Shown: one piece after another, positions 1 to 8,898 of the stretch
How positions within the stretch are numbered: the stretch's first letter is position 1
Layout: the number at the start of each line of letters is the position of its first letter
Assembly (NCBI GenBank): GCA_012728095.1
Contig: JAAYFU010000008.1
Span: 1 to 58,485 of the forward strand
DNA length: 58,485 nucleotides
From: Clostridiaceae bacterium
GTDB taxonomy: Bacteria > Bacillota > Clostridia > DSM-8532
Reading direction: 5' to 3'
The notes under the pieces: generated by a model
What the model saw: the letters and a program-made list of their open reading frames with translations, nothing else
The model's database searches: none
What the model was told of the DNA's origin: nothing
Position numbers and translations under genes: made by a program

Positions 1-75
1 ATTTTTATTTTATTTTTTATTATCCCTCCGTTTTCGGATAAAAGGTTATACAAATTACGTAAATAACATGCATAA

Positions 76-115
76 AAATCCGGAGAGATGAAGAATAAAA
101 TTACTCTCCGGTTGT
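76..115 (-). terminator. Intrinsic terminator of tlp
   Basis: Arms CCGGAGAG and CTCTCCGG at 80-87 and 104-111 form a perfect 8-bp stem. Read on the minus strand it follows the tlp stop codon and is followed by ATTTTTATG, a short T-rich tail. Confidence 0.75.
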
Positions 116-132
116 TTAAGGCTGCTTAAATA

Positions 133-351
133 TTACTTGAACTGGTTTCTGGTCTCGTCTCTAAGCTCCTGGCGCATATTCTCCACAGCTTCTCGTCTTC
201 TTTCATTCTTTGCCTTCAGTTCATCCCTGATTTTCGGGTTATCGGTTTCACTTATCATATCTTCGGCCAGCTCAATGTTTTCAATGGTGTTCTTAATGTG
301 TTTACTTATTTTTTTCGCGTTGTCACGCCTGTCATCCGGTTTTGGTTTCAT
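133..351 (-). CDS. tlp: Small acid-soluble spore protein Tlp
   Basis: Predicted 72-residue, highly charged, helical protein of the Tlp family, small proteins packed into the spore core during sporulation. The N-terminal KPDDRRDN, the central NTIENIELAE and the NERRR...MRQEL..E blocks match the family along its whole length. There is no signal peptide or membrane segment. An AGGAGG ribosome site precedes the ATG, and a terminator hairpin follows the stop, so it appears monocistronic. It is divergent from carB. Expression is expected from a forespore sigma factor, but I did not identify that promoter with confidence. It shows that the organism is a spore former. Confidence 0.88.
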   Translation of the reverse strand: MKPKPDDRRDNAKKISKHIKNTIENIELAEDMISETDNPKIRDELKAKNERRREAVENMRQELRDETRNQFK

Positions 352-425
352 TTCGTTTTACCTCCTTGCTGTTTCTGATAGTTTGCTCAAACTCATCTAA
401 AATATGTGTATATTTATTAAAATTA

Positions 426-463
426 TTGTATTCTTATTCATGAATATGATGTATAATAATACA
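426..463 (+). promoter_or_regulatory. carB promoter with two ArgR-type ARG boxes
   Basis: Two sites fit the ARG-box pattern TGNAT-N4-ATNCA exactly: TGTATTCTTATTCA at 427-440 and TGTATAATAATACA at 450-463, centres 23 bp apart. The second contains a good -10 hexamer TATAAT (452-457). The -35 is weak: TTGTAT at 426-431 has 20-bp spacing. Placement of a pair of ARG boxes over the promoter is what ArgR/AhrC repression in response to arginine would need. The binding itself is inferred. Confidence 0.6.
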
Positions 464-510
464 GAACTGAAGTATATGTTTTATCCATTCAGGTTAAAGG
501 AGCAAAAGCT

Positions 511-3500
511 ATGCCAAAACGTACCGATATAGAAAAGATAATGATTATTGGTTCAGGACCTATAGTTATCGGACAGGCAAGTGAGTTTGACTATTCAGGG
601 ACACAGGCTTGTAAGGCCCTAAAAAAACTTGGTTACAAGATAGTACTTGTAAATTCGAATCCGGCAACCATTATGACTGACCCGTCTACTGCCGACTCTA
701 TATACATTGAGCCTCTCAATCTGAAGCGTCTTACACAGATTATTGAAAAAGAAAGGCCGGACGCCCTTCTTCCCAATTTTGGGGGGCAGACAGGTCTCAA
801 TCTATGCCTTGAATTATCAAAGGCAGGAGTCCTTGAAAAATACGGAGTAGAAGTTATCGGAATAAAGGTAAGCGTCATAGAACGTGGCGAAGACCGTATA
901 GCCTTTAAAGAGACAATGAACAGGCTGGGCATAGAAATTCCCAGAAGCAAACCTGCCTACAGTGTTGAAGAAGCCATGAAAATAGCTCTCGAACTTGGAT
1001 TTCCTGTTGTGGTACGTCCTGCCTATACATTGGGAGGAACCGGCGGCGGACTGGTTTACAATATTGAAGAGCTGCAAAATGTTGTAAACCGTGGAATTGC
1101 CGCCAGTCTTGTGGGCCAGGTTCTTATAGAGGAATCAGTTCTCGGTTGGGAAGAGCTGGAACTTGAAGTTGTCCGTGACTCAAAAAATCAAATCATAACC
1201 GTATGTTTCATAGAGAATGTAGACCCTATGGGCGTCCATACCGGCGATTCTTTTTGTACCGCTCCCATGTTGACAATCAGTGAAGATTTGCAAAAACGTC
1301 TGCAAAACTACGCTTATAGAATAGTAGAAGCAATTGATGTTATCGGCGGGACCAATGTACAGTTTGCGCATGATCCCGTAACCGACAGGTTGGTGGTAAT
1401 CGAGATTAACCCCAGGACATCCAGATCTTCCGCACTGGCGTCAAAAGCGACCGGCTTTCCAATAGCATACATTTCGGCAATGCTTGCGGTAGGAGTAACC
1501 TTGGATGAAATCCCTTACTGGAAAGAAGGAACCTTGGATAAATATACACCCACCGGAGATTATGTTGTTGTAAAATTTGCTCGCTGGACTTTTGAAAAAT
1601 TTAAAGATGCCCAGGATAAGTTGGGAACGCAAATGCGCGCCGTAGGAGAAGTAATGAGCATAGGCAAAACATACAAAGAAGCGCTGCAAAAAGCCATACG
1701 TTCCCTGGAAATCGGCAGATACGGGCTGGGTTTTGCTAAGAATTACAACAGTTTGCCTCTTGAAAAACTTATGGAGATGCTTGTCGAGCCTTCAAGCCAG
1801 CGTCATTTCATAATGTATGAGGCTTTGAGGAAGGGTGCTTCCGTAGACCAACTACATAACCTGACCCGCATTAAAAAATGGTTCATAGAACAGATGCAGG
1901 AACTTGTAAACCTTGAAGAGGAAATACTTTCATACAGAGACAGCGTATTGCCTGACGAGCTTCTTATACGTGCCAAAAAAGACGGCTTTTCCGACCGTTA
2001 TCTTGCAGAATTATTAGGCAGAAAAGAGTCTGAGATAAGGGAAAGACGAATCAAACTAAATGTCATTGAAGGCTGGGATGCCGTCCCGGTCAGCGGTGTT
2101 GAGAATGCGGCATATTATTATTCCTCATATAATATAGAAGACAGGATACCTTACGAAGATAATAACAAGAAAGTAATGATCCTCGGCGGGGGCCCCAACA
2201 GGATAGGCCAGGGGATAGAATTCGACTACTGCTGTGTCCATGCAGCCTTTGCATTGAGGGATTCAGGGTATGAGACAATAATTGTAAACTGTAACCCGGA
2301 AACCGTCTCCACGGATTACGATACCTCGGACAAGCTCTATTTCGAACCTCTTACGGTAGAAGACGTGTTAAGCATATATAATAAAGAAAAACCACTGGGA
2401 GTGATAGCCCAGTTCGGTGGCCAGACTCCCCTCAATATAGCCAGAGAGCTGGAAAATGCAGGTGTGAAAATACTCGGTACCTCTCCTGAGACTATTGATC
2501 TTGCCGAAGACAGGGACAGATTCCGGGAGATAATGAAGAAACTTAACATTCCAATGCCTGAATCCGCAATGGCATGCAACATGGATGAGGCTATGGCAGC
2601 AGCCGAGAAAATCGGCTATCCATTGATGGTAAGACCCTCCTATGTGCTGGGGGGACGCGGTATGGAGGTTGTCTATGACCAGGAGTCTTTGAAAAATTAC
2701 ATAGCCTCTTCGGAGGATATTTCACCGGAAAGACCGGTATTAATAGATAAATTTTTGGACCACGCAATAGAGTGTGAGGCTGATGCTATAACTGACGGCA
2801 ATAGTTGCCTGGTTCCGGCTGTAATGGAACATATCGAATATGCCGGCATACATTCAGGCGACTCGGCTTGCGTTATACCCCATGTTAGTATTCCTGAAAA
2901 ACATATAAAAACCATCACTGAATATACTGAAAAAATTGCCCGTCAACTTGGCGTTGTAGGCCTTATGAATATGCAATATGCCATATACAATGACAAGGTA
3001 TATGTTTTGGAGGCAAATCCCAGGGCCTCCCGTACGGTGCCTCTGGTTTCAAAAGTATGTAATATATCCATGGCCAGAATCGCTACCCAACTGATTATGG
3101 CCAAAGAAACCGGAAATACTGTCGAAATGCCTGTGACGCCAATGGGAAGAATACCACACTATGGCGTAAAGGAGGCTGTTTTCCCTTTTAACATGTTTCC
3201 GGAGGTAGATCCTGTCTTAGGTCCGGAAATGAAATCTACGGGTGAAGTGCTGGGATTGGCCGATACTTTCGGAATTGCATTCTATAAGTCCCAGGAAGCG
3301 GCACAGGTCGAGCTGCCCACCTCCGGAACCGTTCTTATAAGCGTTGCCGAAAAGGATCGTCTCGGTGTTTTGGAAGTGGCAAAGGAATTTGCAGACTTAG
3401 GCTTTAGAATCAAGGCTACGGCAGGAACCTGCAAGTTCCTTCGCGAACACGGTATTAACGCTGAAATGATTAATAAGCTCAACGAGGGAAGGCCAAATAT

Positions 3501-3732
3501 TATTGACTGTATCATGAATAAGGAAATCCAGTTGGTTATCAATACGCCAGTCGGGAAAGGAAGACAACTTGACGACTCCTATATCCGCAAGGCTGCAATT
3601 AAATACAAGATTCCTTATATAACAACCCTTCCGGCTGCTTTAGCAAGCGCCAAGGGTATAAAAGCCTGCTTGACGGAGACTGAAAAAAACAGGGTAAAAT
3701 CTCTGCAGGAGTATCATAAGGAGATTTGCTGA
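511..3732 (+). CDS. carB: Carbamoyl-phosphate synthase large subunit
   Basis: Synthesises carbamoyl phosphate from bicarbonate, two ATP and ammonia delivered by the small subunit CarA, feeding arginine and pyrimidine synthesis. The 1073-residue length is normal. Two homologous ATP-grasp halves are visible: the first starts with IMIIGSGPIVIGQ, the second with VMILGGGPNRIGQ near residue 556. The C-terminal MGS-like allosteric domain covers about the last 130 residues. The ATG start has AAAGGAG upstream. No carA lies beside it: the upstream neighbour is tlp on the opposite strand and the downstream neighbour is convergent, so the partner subunit must be encoded elsewhere. The ARG boxes upstream suggest arginine control. 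Confidence 0.97.
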   Translation: MPKRTDIEKIMIIGSGPIVIGQASEFDYSGTQACKALKKLGYKIVLVNSNPATIMTDPSTADSIYIEPLNLKRLTQIIEKERPDALLPNFGGQTGLNLCLELSKAGVLEKYGVEVIGIKVSVIERGEDRIAFKETMNRLGIEIPRSKPAYSVEEAMKIALELGFPVVVRPAYTLGGTGGGLVYNIEELQNVVNRGIAASLVGQVLIEESVLGWEELELEVVRDSKNQIITVCFIENVDPMGVHTGDSFCTAPMLTISEDLQKRLQNYAYRIVEAIDVIGGTNVQFAHDPVTDRLVVIEINPRTSRSSALASKATGFPIAYISAMLAVGVTLDEIPYWKEGTLDKYTPTGDYVVVKFARWTFEKFKDAQDKLGTQMRAVGEVMSIGKTYKEALQKAIRSLEIGRYGLGFAKNYNSLPLEKLMEMLVEPSSQRHFIMYEALRKGASVDQLHNLTRIKKWFIEQMQELVNLEEEILSYRDSVLPDELLIRAKKDGFSDRYLAELLGRKESEIRERRIKLNVIEGWDAVPVSGVENAAYYYSSYNIEDRIPYEDNNKKVMILGGGPNRIGQGIEFDYCCVHAAFALRDSGYETIIVNCNPETVSTDYDTSDKLYFEPLTVEDVLSIYNKEKPLGVIAQFGGQTPLNIARELENAGVKILGTSPETIDLAEDRDRFREIMKKLNIPMPESAMACNMDEAMAAAEKIGYPLMVRPSYVLGGRGMEVVYDQESLKNYIASSEDISPERPVLIDKFLDHAIECEADAITDGNSCLVPAVMEHIEYAGIHSGDSACVIPHVSIPEKHIKTITEYTEKIARQLGVVGLMNMQYAIYNDKVYVLEANPRASRTVPLVSKVCNISMARIATQLIMAKETGNTVEMPVTPMGRIPHYGVKEAVFPFNMFPEVDPVLGPEMKSTGEVLGLADTFGIAFYKSQEAAQVELPTSGTVLISVAEKDRLGVLEVAKEFADLGFRIKATAGTCKFLREHGINAEMINKLNEGRPNIIDCIMNKEIQLVINTPVGKGRQLDDSYIRKAAIKYKIPYITTLPAALASAKGIKACLTETEKNRVKSLQEYHKEIC

Positions 3733-3760
3733 CCCTGGCAATGCGATTCTGAGCTTTTTT

Positions 3761-3878
3761 GTCATACAGAGCGTCAGAGAAGAATCTTGCCTCTCATGTC
3801 ATTCTGAGCGTCAGCGAAGAATCTTTTGTGTCAACATATAAGATCCTTCGACTACGCTTCGCTCTGCTCAGGATGACA
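3761..3878. repeat. Dispersed inverted repeat, copy 1 (three units)
   Basis: Two direct units resembling GTCATTCTGAGCGTCAGCG followed by AAGAATCTT lie at 3761-3788 and 3798-3826. An inverted unit (AAGATCCTTCG...CTCAGGATGAC) lies at 3840-3878. Units two and three can pair into a long hairpin between the convergent carB and the DHHW gene. The same family recurs near 19.2, 24.6, 30.0 and 57.1 kb. The rest of the 3733-3968 gap shows no gene. Confidence 0.8.
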
Positions 3879-3968
3879 ATACCGGCGAATGCTGATAAAA
3901 CATTGGAAATGTTCCTGGTATAACAGTTTGAGTCAAGGGCTGAGTAACCATAATTACCGTCCCCATGG

Positions 3969-5330
3969 TTATTCGCCCAGCATATTCTCAACACCGCTCA
4001 TGAACTTGTGCCAGTTCACATCCTCCATGTATATACAGAATACGACTTCATTGATACCGTTGTCCTTAACGAATTCCACGATATTCTTTTTTGTCAGGTT
4101 CATATTGTAAAATCTTGAGTCAACTACATATATCTCTTCATAATGAGGAACTAAAAAAGGTACCAGCATGTTGCCGAAAGAATCTTTTATCACCAGGATC
4201 TTCTTGCCGTTATTAATATCGGTCTTTACTTTACTCCAGGTTGCCCCTCCTGAGCTGATGAATACCAGGTATTTTTTACTGATATCATCGGCGTACTGCA
4301 TATCGATAATATCGGCCCTGGTTCCCTCATTTCCTTTATATATGGTAAACTCATGGCTGTTTAGCGGTTTATACGCAACAATATTATCCGGGTTCTTTTC
4401 AAGGCTTTTATCCAATGTTTTGCTATAAGAACTGCCTAAAAAATCTCCCAAGTCTATTTTTTCAAATTCATCAAGGGCAAGGGGAATTTCTCCCTTTGTC
4501 CTCATAAATTCGCAATACCCGTAATATGCCCCAAGCGCCGTCCAGTGATGGTCCGTTCTGAAGTAAATATACTCATCCTTGTGTTTATTCAAAACATCAA
4601 AGACATCAACGGATACAATACTGTCATTCAGCTTACTGTTTAGATATCCAAGCGCGTCATTCTGAGAATCGGTTATGCCCTTATACTTTTTTAGCTGCAT
4701 AAACTCGCCGTTTGTCGGGGGAATCATGGAATATATTTTTACTCCCTCCCCCAGCTTCTCATTGTATTTATTCAAGATTTCAGCATAGTAATCGAAACTT
4801 TCCTTATTAAATTTAAAAAGTTGAACGGCCTTGCCGTCTACAACCATCCAATATCCTACATTGGGACCGTCTCCATAATCTTTTTCAGGCTCAGGTGTCT
4901 TTGCGGGTATTACCTTTTCACTTTTCTCCCCGGATGGAGATGTATTTTCGGCGGGTTCCTGCGTTTTATCGCCTGTCGGCTCCTGGGCTCCGGTTTCATT
5001 TTCATCTTTCTGCATAACCGGAGGCAATTGTACGTCCTCCACCGATGCTACAATACTGACGTCAGGTCCAAGAAAAGACATAAGCTCATTTACGTCCCTG
5101 CTTATTTTCACCAAATCGTCCCGGAGAATAAATGTATCGCTGTAATATTCCTCAAGGTCTCTCTGAAAACTTCCCTTCACTATATTGGACAATGAAAGCC
5201 GAGGCATGGTTTTAAGAGCCCTATTCTCAAGATTGGAAACTATGGGCTTATTGGTGTTTAATATGTTTGCCAGGCCTAATATCGTAATAAATATAACAAA
5301 AAATAACGAATCAATTTTAAGTTTTTTCAA
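3969..5330 (-). CDS. DHHW/AlgX-AlgJ-like SGNH surface protein
   Basis: Membrane-anchored protein of about 453 residues. A TM segment follows the N-terminal LKKLKIDS, then comes a Pro/Glu/Thr-rich linker near residues 125-165, then a domain with the DHHW motif (FRTDHHWTALGAYYG). The C-terminal KDSFGN motif supplies the likely SGNH serine. Family members (AlgJ/AlgX, DHHW proteins) work with an MBOAT acyltransferase to O-acetylate exported polysaccharides. I chose the TTG at 5330 because GGGAGG lies 7 bases upstream; an ATG at 5390 would add 20 residues but has no good ribosome site. It lies downstream of the MBOAT gene on the same strand. The acceptor polymer cannot be read from sequence. Confidence 0.8.
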   Translation of the reverse strand: MKKLKIDSLFFVIFITILGLANILNTNKPIVSNLENRALKTMPRLSLSNIVKGSFQRDLEEYYSDTFILRDDLVKISRDVNELMSFLGPDVSIVASVEDVQLPPVMQKDENETGAQEPTGDKTQEPAENTSPSGEKSEKVIPAKTPEPEKDYGDGPNVGYWMVVDGKAVQLFKFNKESFDYYAEILNKYNEKLGEGVKIYSMIPPTNGEFMQLKKYKGITDSQNDALGYLNSKLNDSIVSVDVFDVLNKHKDEYIYFRTDHHWTALGAYYGYCEFMRTKGEIPLALDEFEKIDLGDFLGSSYSKTLDKSLEKNPDNIVAYKPLNSHEFTIYKGNEGTRADIIDMQYADDISKKYLVFISSGGATWSKVKTDINNGKKILVIKDSFGNMLVPFLVPHYEEIYVVDSRFYNMNLTKKNIVEFVKDNGINEVVFCIYMEDVNWHKFMSGVENMLGE

Positions 5331-5404
5331 ATTTATGCCTCCCTGAATTCCATTAAGTATCAAAAAGCGATCCTTTAATATCCGGCTCATGGATTTTGCC
5401 GGAT

Positions 5405-6820
5405 TTAAAACTTAAAATACATAAACGGGCTGTAGGATTGTCCCACAAGAAAAATAACCGATAAAACAAGCACCGCCATATTGAAAACCGGTTTACCGAA
5501 TTCCTCAATAAACCAAATGAGCTTTCCTCTGTTTCCTTCTCCCTTAAGTTTCCTGAAAATCACGCTGAATACAGGTGTGCAGCCGATAAGTGCAATAACC
5601 AGGAAAACAGCGTTATTCCAAAAATGTATGCTCAGTTCCGGGCTGGTTATTCCATTGGCTGCGGTCCCAAACATAATCCATAAGAATTTGATGGCCTGCC
5701 CTATGTCATTGTGGTAGAAGAACACCCATCCCACTAGTGTTGCAACCCACAGGTATAAACGTGCCACTATTCCCGGAAGTTTCTCCAAAAGCTTGATGAG
5801 GAACGCTTTCTCTATCACAAGAAGCACAAAATAATACAGTCCCCATATTATAAAATTCCAGTCCGCTCCATGCCATAAGCCCGTAAGCGCCCAGACTACA
5901 AACAGGTTTCTTATCCTGTGCTTTCTGTTTCCGCCCAGGGGTATATAAACATAATCTCTGAAAAAGCTGCCTAAAGAAATATGCCATCTTCGCCAGAACT
6001 CGCTAGCTGATTTGGAAATGTAAGGATAATCAAAATTCTCCTTATACTTAAATCCGAACATTCTGCCAAGACCTATGGCCATATCGGAGTAACCTGAAAA
6101 GTCAAAATATAATTGAAGGGCATACATAAGTATGCCGAACCATGCACCCATCAAAGGAAGCCTCGAATAATCGGTTCCCATAAATAATTCTGTTATTTTA
6201 CCGGCAGTACCAGCCATAATAACCTTTTTGCCAAGTCCGGTTATGAAACGGCTTACTCCATAATTGAAGTCCTGAAAGTTTTCAACCCTGTTGTCGATTG
6301 CCTCGGAAATATCCTTGTAACGGGTAATAGGCCCTGCCATCAGCTGATGGAACAGGGAAACATAAAGGAGCAGCTTGAACGGTGATTTTTGTGCCTCTGT
6401 TTCTCCTTTATATACATCAACCAAATAAGAAATGAGTTTGAAGGTATAAAATGAAATCCCTATGGGAAGACCAACATCCGGCGCCTTAATGCCTGTTCCG
6501 ATTAAACTGTTTATATTGTTGATAAGAAAACCCGAATATTTAAAAAAACCGAGAATTAAAAGATTACCTGTAACTGAAAATATAAGCGCTGCCTTCCCTA
6601 TAGTTTTTCCCTTGTGCTTTTCGGCAAGCAGCGCGCTATAGTAGGTAAATCCGGTTGATAATAAAAGTATTGAAACCCAGACCGGTTCTCCCCATGCGTA
6701 GAAAATAAGGGATGCAATTATTAGCAGCCAATTTCTATAGGTTCTGTTCCTGATAATGTAATATAACCCTAAGCAAACCGGGAGAAAAACACATAAAAAA
6801 AACAAGCCTGAAAATATCAA
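5405..6820 (-). CDS. MBOAT O-acyltransferase, AlgI-like
   Basis: Polytopic membrane protein of 471 residues, MBOAT family, AlgI/DltB type. Typical features are the N-terminal FSGLFFLCVFLPV helix, the GISFYTFK block, the WRRWHISLGSFFRDYVYIPL block and the active-site histidine in TGLWHGADWNF. It is expected to pass an acyl group, usually acetyl, across the membrane to an extracellular acceptor. It ends in PFMYFKF, a Phe/Tyr-rich tail also seen at the end of the second MBOAT of this window. The TTG at 6820 follows AGGGGG at good spacing; the longer reading from 6844 puts that ribosome site inside the coding region. It forms a two-gene unit with the DHHW protein. Confidence 0.9.
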   Translation of the reverse strand: MIFSGLFFLCVFLPVCLGLYYIIRNRTYRNWLLIIASLIFYAWGEPVWVSILLLSTGFTYYSALLAEKHKGKTIGKAALIFSVTGNLLILGFFKYSGFLINNINSLIGTGIKAPDVGLPIGISFYTFKLISYLVDVYKGETEAQKSPFKLLLYVSLFHQLMAGPITRYKDISEAIDNRVENFQDFNYGVSRFITGLGKKVIMAGTAGKITELFMGTDYSRLPLMGAWFGILMYALQLYFDFSGYSDMAIGLGRMFGFKYKENFDYPYISKSASEFWRRWHISLGSFFRDYVYIPLGGNRKHRIRNLFVVWALTGLWHGADWNFIIWGLYYFVLLVIEKAFLIKLLEKLPGIVARLYLWVATLVGWVFFYHNDIGQAIKFLWIMFGTAANGITSPELSIHFWNNAVFLVIALIGCTPVFSVIFRKLKGEGNRGKLIWFIEEFGKPVFNMAVLVLSVIFLVGQSYSPFMYFKF

Positions 6821-6921
6821 GAAAATGCCCCCTTGAGTTTCCAAAATTCTGAAAGGTTCTTAATAAGCTTACTGTTAAATTAATGAGTCTTAGTTTTTTA
6901 TTTTATCTTACCCTCATAACC

Positions 6922-6950
6922 TATATAACACTATTACATTGATTTTTCAA
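6922..6950 (-). promoter_or_regulatory. Sigma-A-type promoter for the MBOAT/DHHW unit
   Basis: On the minus strand TTGAAA (6950-6945) and TATATA (6927-6922) are separated by 17 bases, about 100 bases upstream of the MBOAT start. No other gene lies in 6845-7121. Confidence 0.5.
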
Positions 6951-7121
6951 TAACAGCCTTAATTTCTCTTATTTATTGCCTGGCTAACATCTGATACTGC
7001 GTATTATTCCGGATAATGAAATTTATTAGAATTTTCATTGTGTAAACTGCCTCATTTCATTTAGGGAATAATTAAGTTTTTATGCGATATTATGGGATTG
7101 AAAGTAACACAAAAAATTATA

Positions 7122-7150
7122 TTGACAAACATCGTTCAAAAGGTTACACT
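7122..7150 (+). promoter_or_regulatory. Sigma-A-type promoter of the liv operon
   Basis: TTGACA (7122-7127), 17-base spacer, TACACT (7145-7150). It lies just upstream of the T-box leader, so the transcript would start near 7157. Confidence 0.75.
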
Positions 7151-7156
7151 ATCCTA

Positions 7157-7505
7157 AAAAATAGAAAAACGGCAATGAAGGGGAAAACAGCGCAGGAAGA
7201 ACTTCAGAGAACTTATCATTTGGTGCGAGATAAGGTTTGGAATGTGTGAATACTCACCCCGGAGCTGTCAGGCTGAAAGCCAATTTTGTCGTTTATATAG
7301 TGCCGCTTACTATATTACGTAATATCGTTAATGGTTAAACGACTTAAAAAATTGTTTATTAGGCCTGATCGGTTGATTACCGTTATAAATCTGCGTATTG
7401 GGTTTACCGATATGCGCTGAGTGGCTGTTTACTTAAACAGCAAAAAGAGTGGTACCGCAGAACATTAAAGTTTTGTCTCTTTATTAGAGGCGAGGCTTTT
7501 TTTAA
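7157..7505 (+). promoter_or_regulatory. T-box leader, probably leucine-specific, of the liv operon
   Basis: The conserved T-box core lies at 7447-7460 (GAGTGGTACCGCAG) directly before a terminator hairpin. Upstream are Stem I landmarks: an AGAGA bulge and GGTGCGAG distal loop around 7206-7230, and GAATACTCACC...GGAGC around 7249-7265. In T-box leaders the specifier codon is followed by a purine, often as part of an ACC before the GAGC element. By that pattern the specifier is CTC (Leu) at 7253-7255. The leader is expected to bind uncharged tRNA and let transcription reach livJ when the amino acid is scarce. The element is clear; the specifier is read by eye. Confidence 0.88.
7467..7505 (+). 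terminator. T-box regulated terminator
   Basis: AAAG-TTTT-GTCTCT pairs with AGAGGC-GAGG-CTTT across a TTATT loop, followed by a T run. It competes with the antiterminator that would use the T-box core immediately upstream. Confidence 0.8.
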
Positions 7506-7588
7506 TATAATATTCAATTTTTAAGTAAAAGATATTTCCGAGATCGGAAAATCTATAAATTTTAGAAAAGAAAGTGAGGAGAGAATAA

Positions 7589-8740
7589 ATGAAAAAGATC
7601 GTAAGCATTTTACTACTTGTCGTACTGACAACAACACTGATCTCTGGTTGCGGAGGCTCATCAAACGCCAACGAAATTAAAATAGGTATCAATTATGAGC
7701 TCAGCGGAGAAGTCGCTTCTTATGGAAAGGCTTCGGTAGACGGTATCGAGCTGGCTATTGAGGAAATCAACGCAAAAGGCGGAATCGACGGTAAAAAGAT
7801 TAAAGCAATTAAGTATGACAATAAGTCCGATAAGTCACTAGCTACTACCCTTGCAACAAAGCTTATGACCCAGGATAAGGTTGTTGCAGTGCTTGGCCCT
7901 GCTACTTCCGGCGCATTTAAAGCCACAATTCCTGAAGCTATGAAGAATAAAGTTGTCGTAGCGACCGGATCGGCAACGGCTGAAGGTGTAACTTCCGATG
8001 AAAACGGAGTTAAGGAATTCGCTTTCCGTATTTGCTTCAGCGATTTATATCAGGGAACGGCTATGGCAAATTACGCTCTAAAAAACATGAACGCTACCAA
8101 AGCTGTTGTCATCATGGATAATTCCAGCGACTATGGTAAAGGCCTTGCTGAGAATTTCACAAAAACATTTGAAGCAGGCGGCGGTAAAGTTGTTGCTACC
8201 GAAGCGTTTGTAGCCGGCGATACCGATTTTAACGCTATTTTAACAAAAATTAAGGGCCAGGACTTTGATGTAATCTTCATTCCGGGATACTATAACGAAG
8301 CCGGTCTTATCATTAAGCAGGCACGCGCCCAGGGAATTAAAACACCCATACTTGGCGCAGATGGTTTCGGCGCTCCCGAACTTGTTGAGCTCGCTGGTAC
8401 CGATGCTTTAAACGATGTCTTTTTCTCAAGCCATTTCTCATCTCTAGATAAAGATCCTTCCGTTATAGGATTTATTGAGAGCTTTAAAGCAAAATACGGC
8501 AAAGAACCTGACCAATTCGCAGCCCTTGGCTATGACCTTGCCATGTTCGTGGCAGACGGTATCAGACGTGCCGGAAGTACCGATACTGTAGCCATAAAGG
8601 ACGCACTGGCCGCTACAAAAGACTTTAGGGGCGTTACCGGTACCTTCAGCATGGATGAAAATCATGACCCTGTGAAAGCTGTTGTGGTTGTTGAAATTCA
8701 AAACGGAGAGTATGTCAGAAGCGAAAGGGTTGCCCAATAG
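7589..8740 (+). CDS. livJ: Branched-chain amino acid ABC transporter, substrate-binding lipoprotein
   Basis: Extracellular lipoprotein of 383 residues that captures leucine/isoleucine/valine (or related amino acids) for the LivHMGF transporter. A signal peptide ends in the lipobox ISGCGG (Cys at about residue 21). The mature part opens with IKIGINYELSGEVASYGK and GIELAIEEINAKGGIDGKKI, typical of type I periplasmic-binding-fold LivJ proteins. An AGTGAGGAG ribosome site precedes the ATG. It is the first gene after the T-box leader, and a hairpin follows it before livH, so more of it than of the membrane parts is likely to be made. Confidence 0.93.
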   Translation: MKKIVSILLLVVLTTTLISGCGGSSNANEIKIGINYELSGEVASYGKASVDGIELAIEEINAKGGIDGKKIKAIKYDNKSDKSLATTLATKLMTQDKVVAVLGPATSGAFKATIPEAMKNKVVVATGSATAEGVTSDENGVKEFAFRICFSDLYQGTAMANYALKNMNATKAVVIMDNSSDYGKGLAENFTKTFEAGGGKVVATEAFVAGDTDFNAILTKIKGQDFDVIFIPGYYNEAGLIIKQARAQGIKTPILGADGFGAPELVELAGTDALNDVFFSSHFSSLDKDPSVIGFIESFKAKYGKEPDQFAALGYDLAMFVADGIRRAGSTDTVAIKDALAATKDFRGVTGTFSMDENHDPVKAVVVVEIQNGEYVRSERVAQ

Positions 8741-8786
8741 GAACAAATTATAGTAAAATTAAAAAGCAGGAAACTATTTGGCTTGT

Positions 8787-8818
8787 TATAAGTGGGGTCA
8801 GTTTTGCCCCCACTTATA
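8787..8818 (+). terminator. Attenuating hairpin between livJ and livH
   Basis: TATAAGTGGGG pairs with CCCCACTTATA around a short loop, followed by CATATTTATT. The T tract is weak, so partial termination or 3'-end protection of livJ mRNA is more likely than a full stop. Confidence 0.65.
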
Positions 8819-8898
8819 CATATTTATTAACGGTTAAAATAAGCCGGTCGTAATGGTTAAATTTATGGAAATCTGCTTGTTAAAGGAAGGGGAAACAC

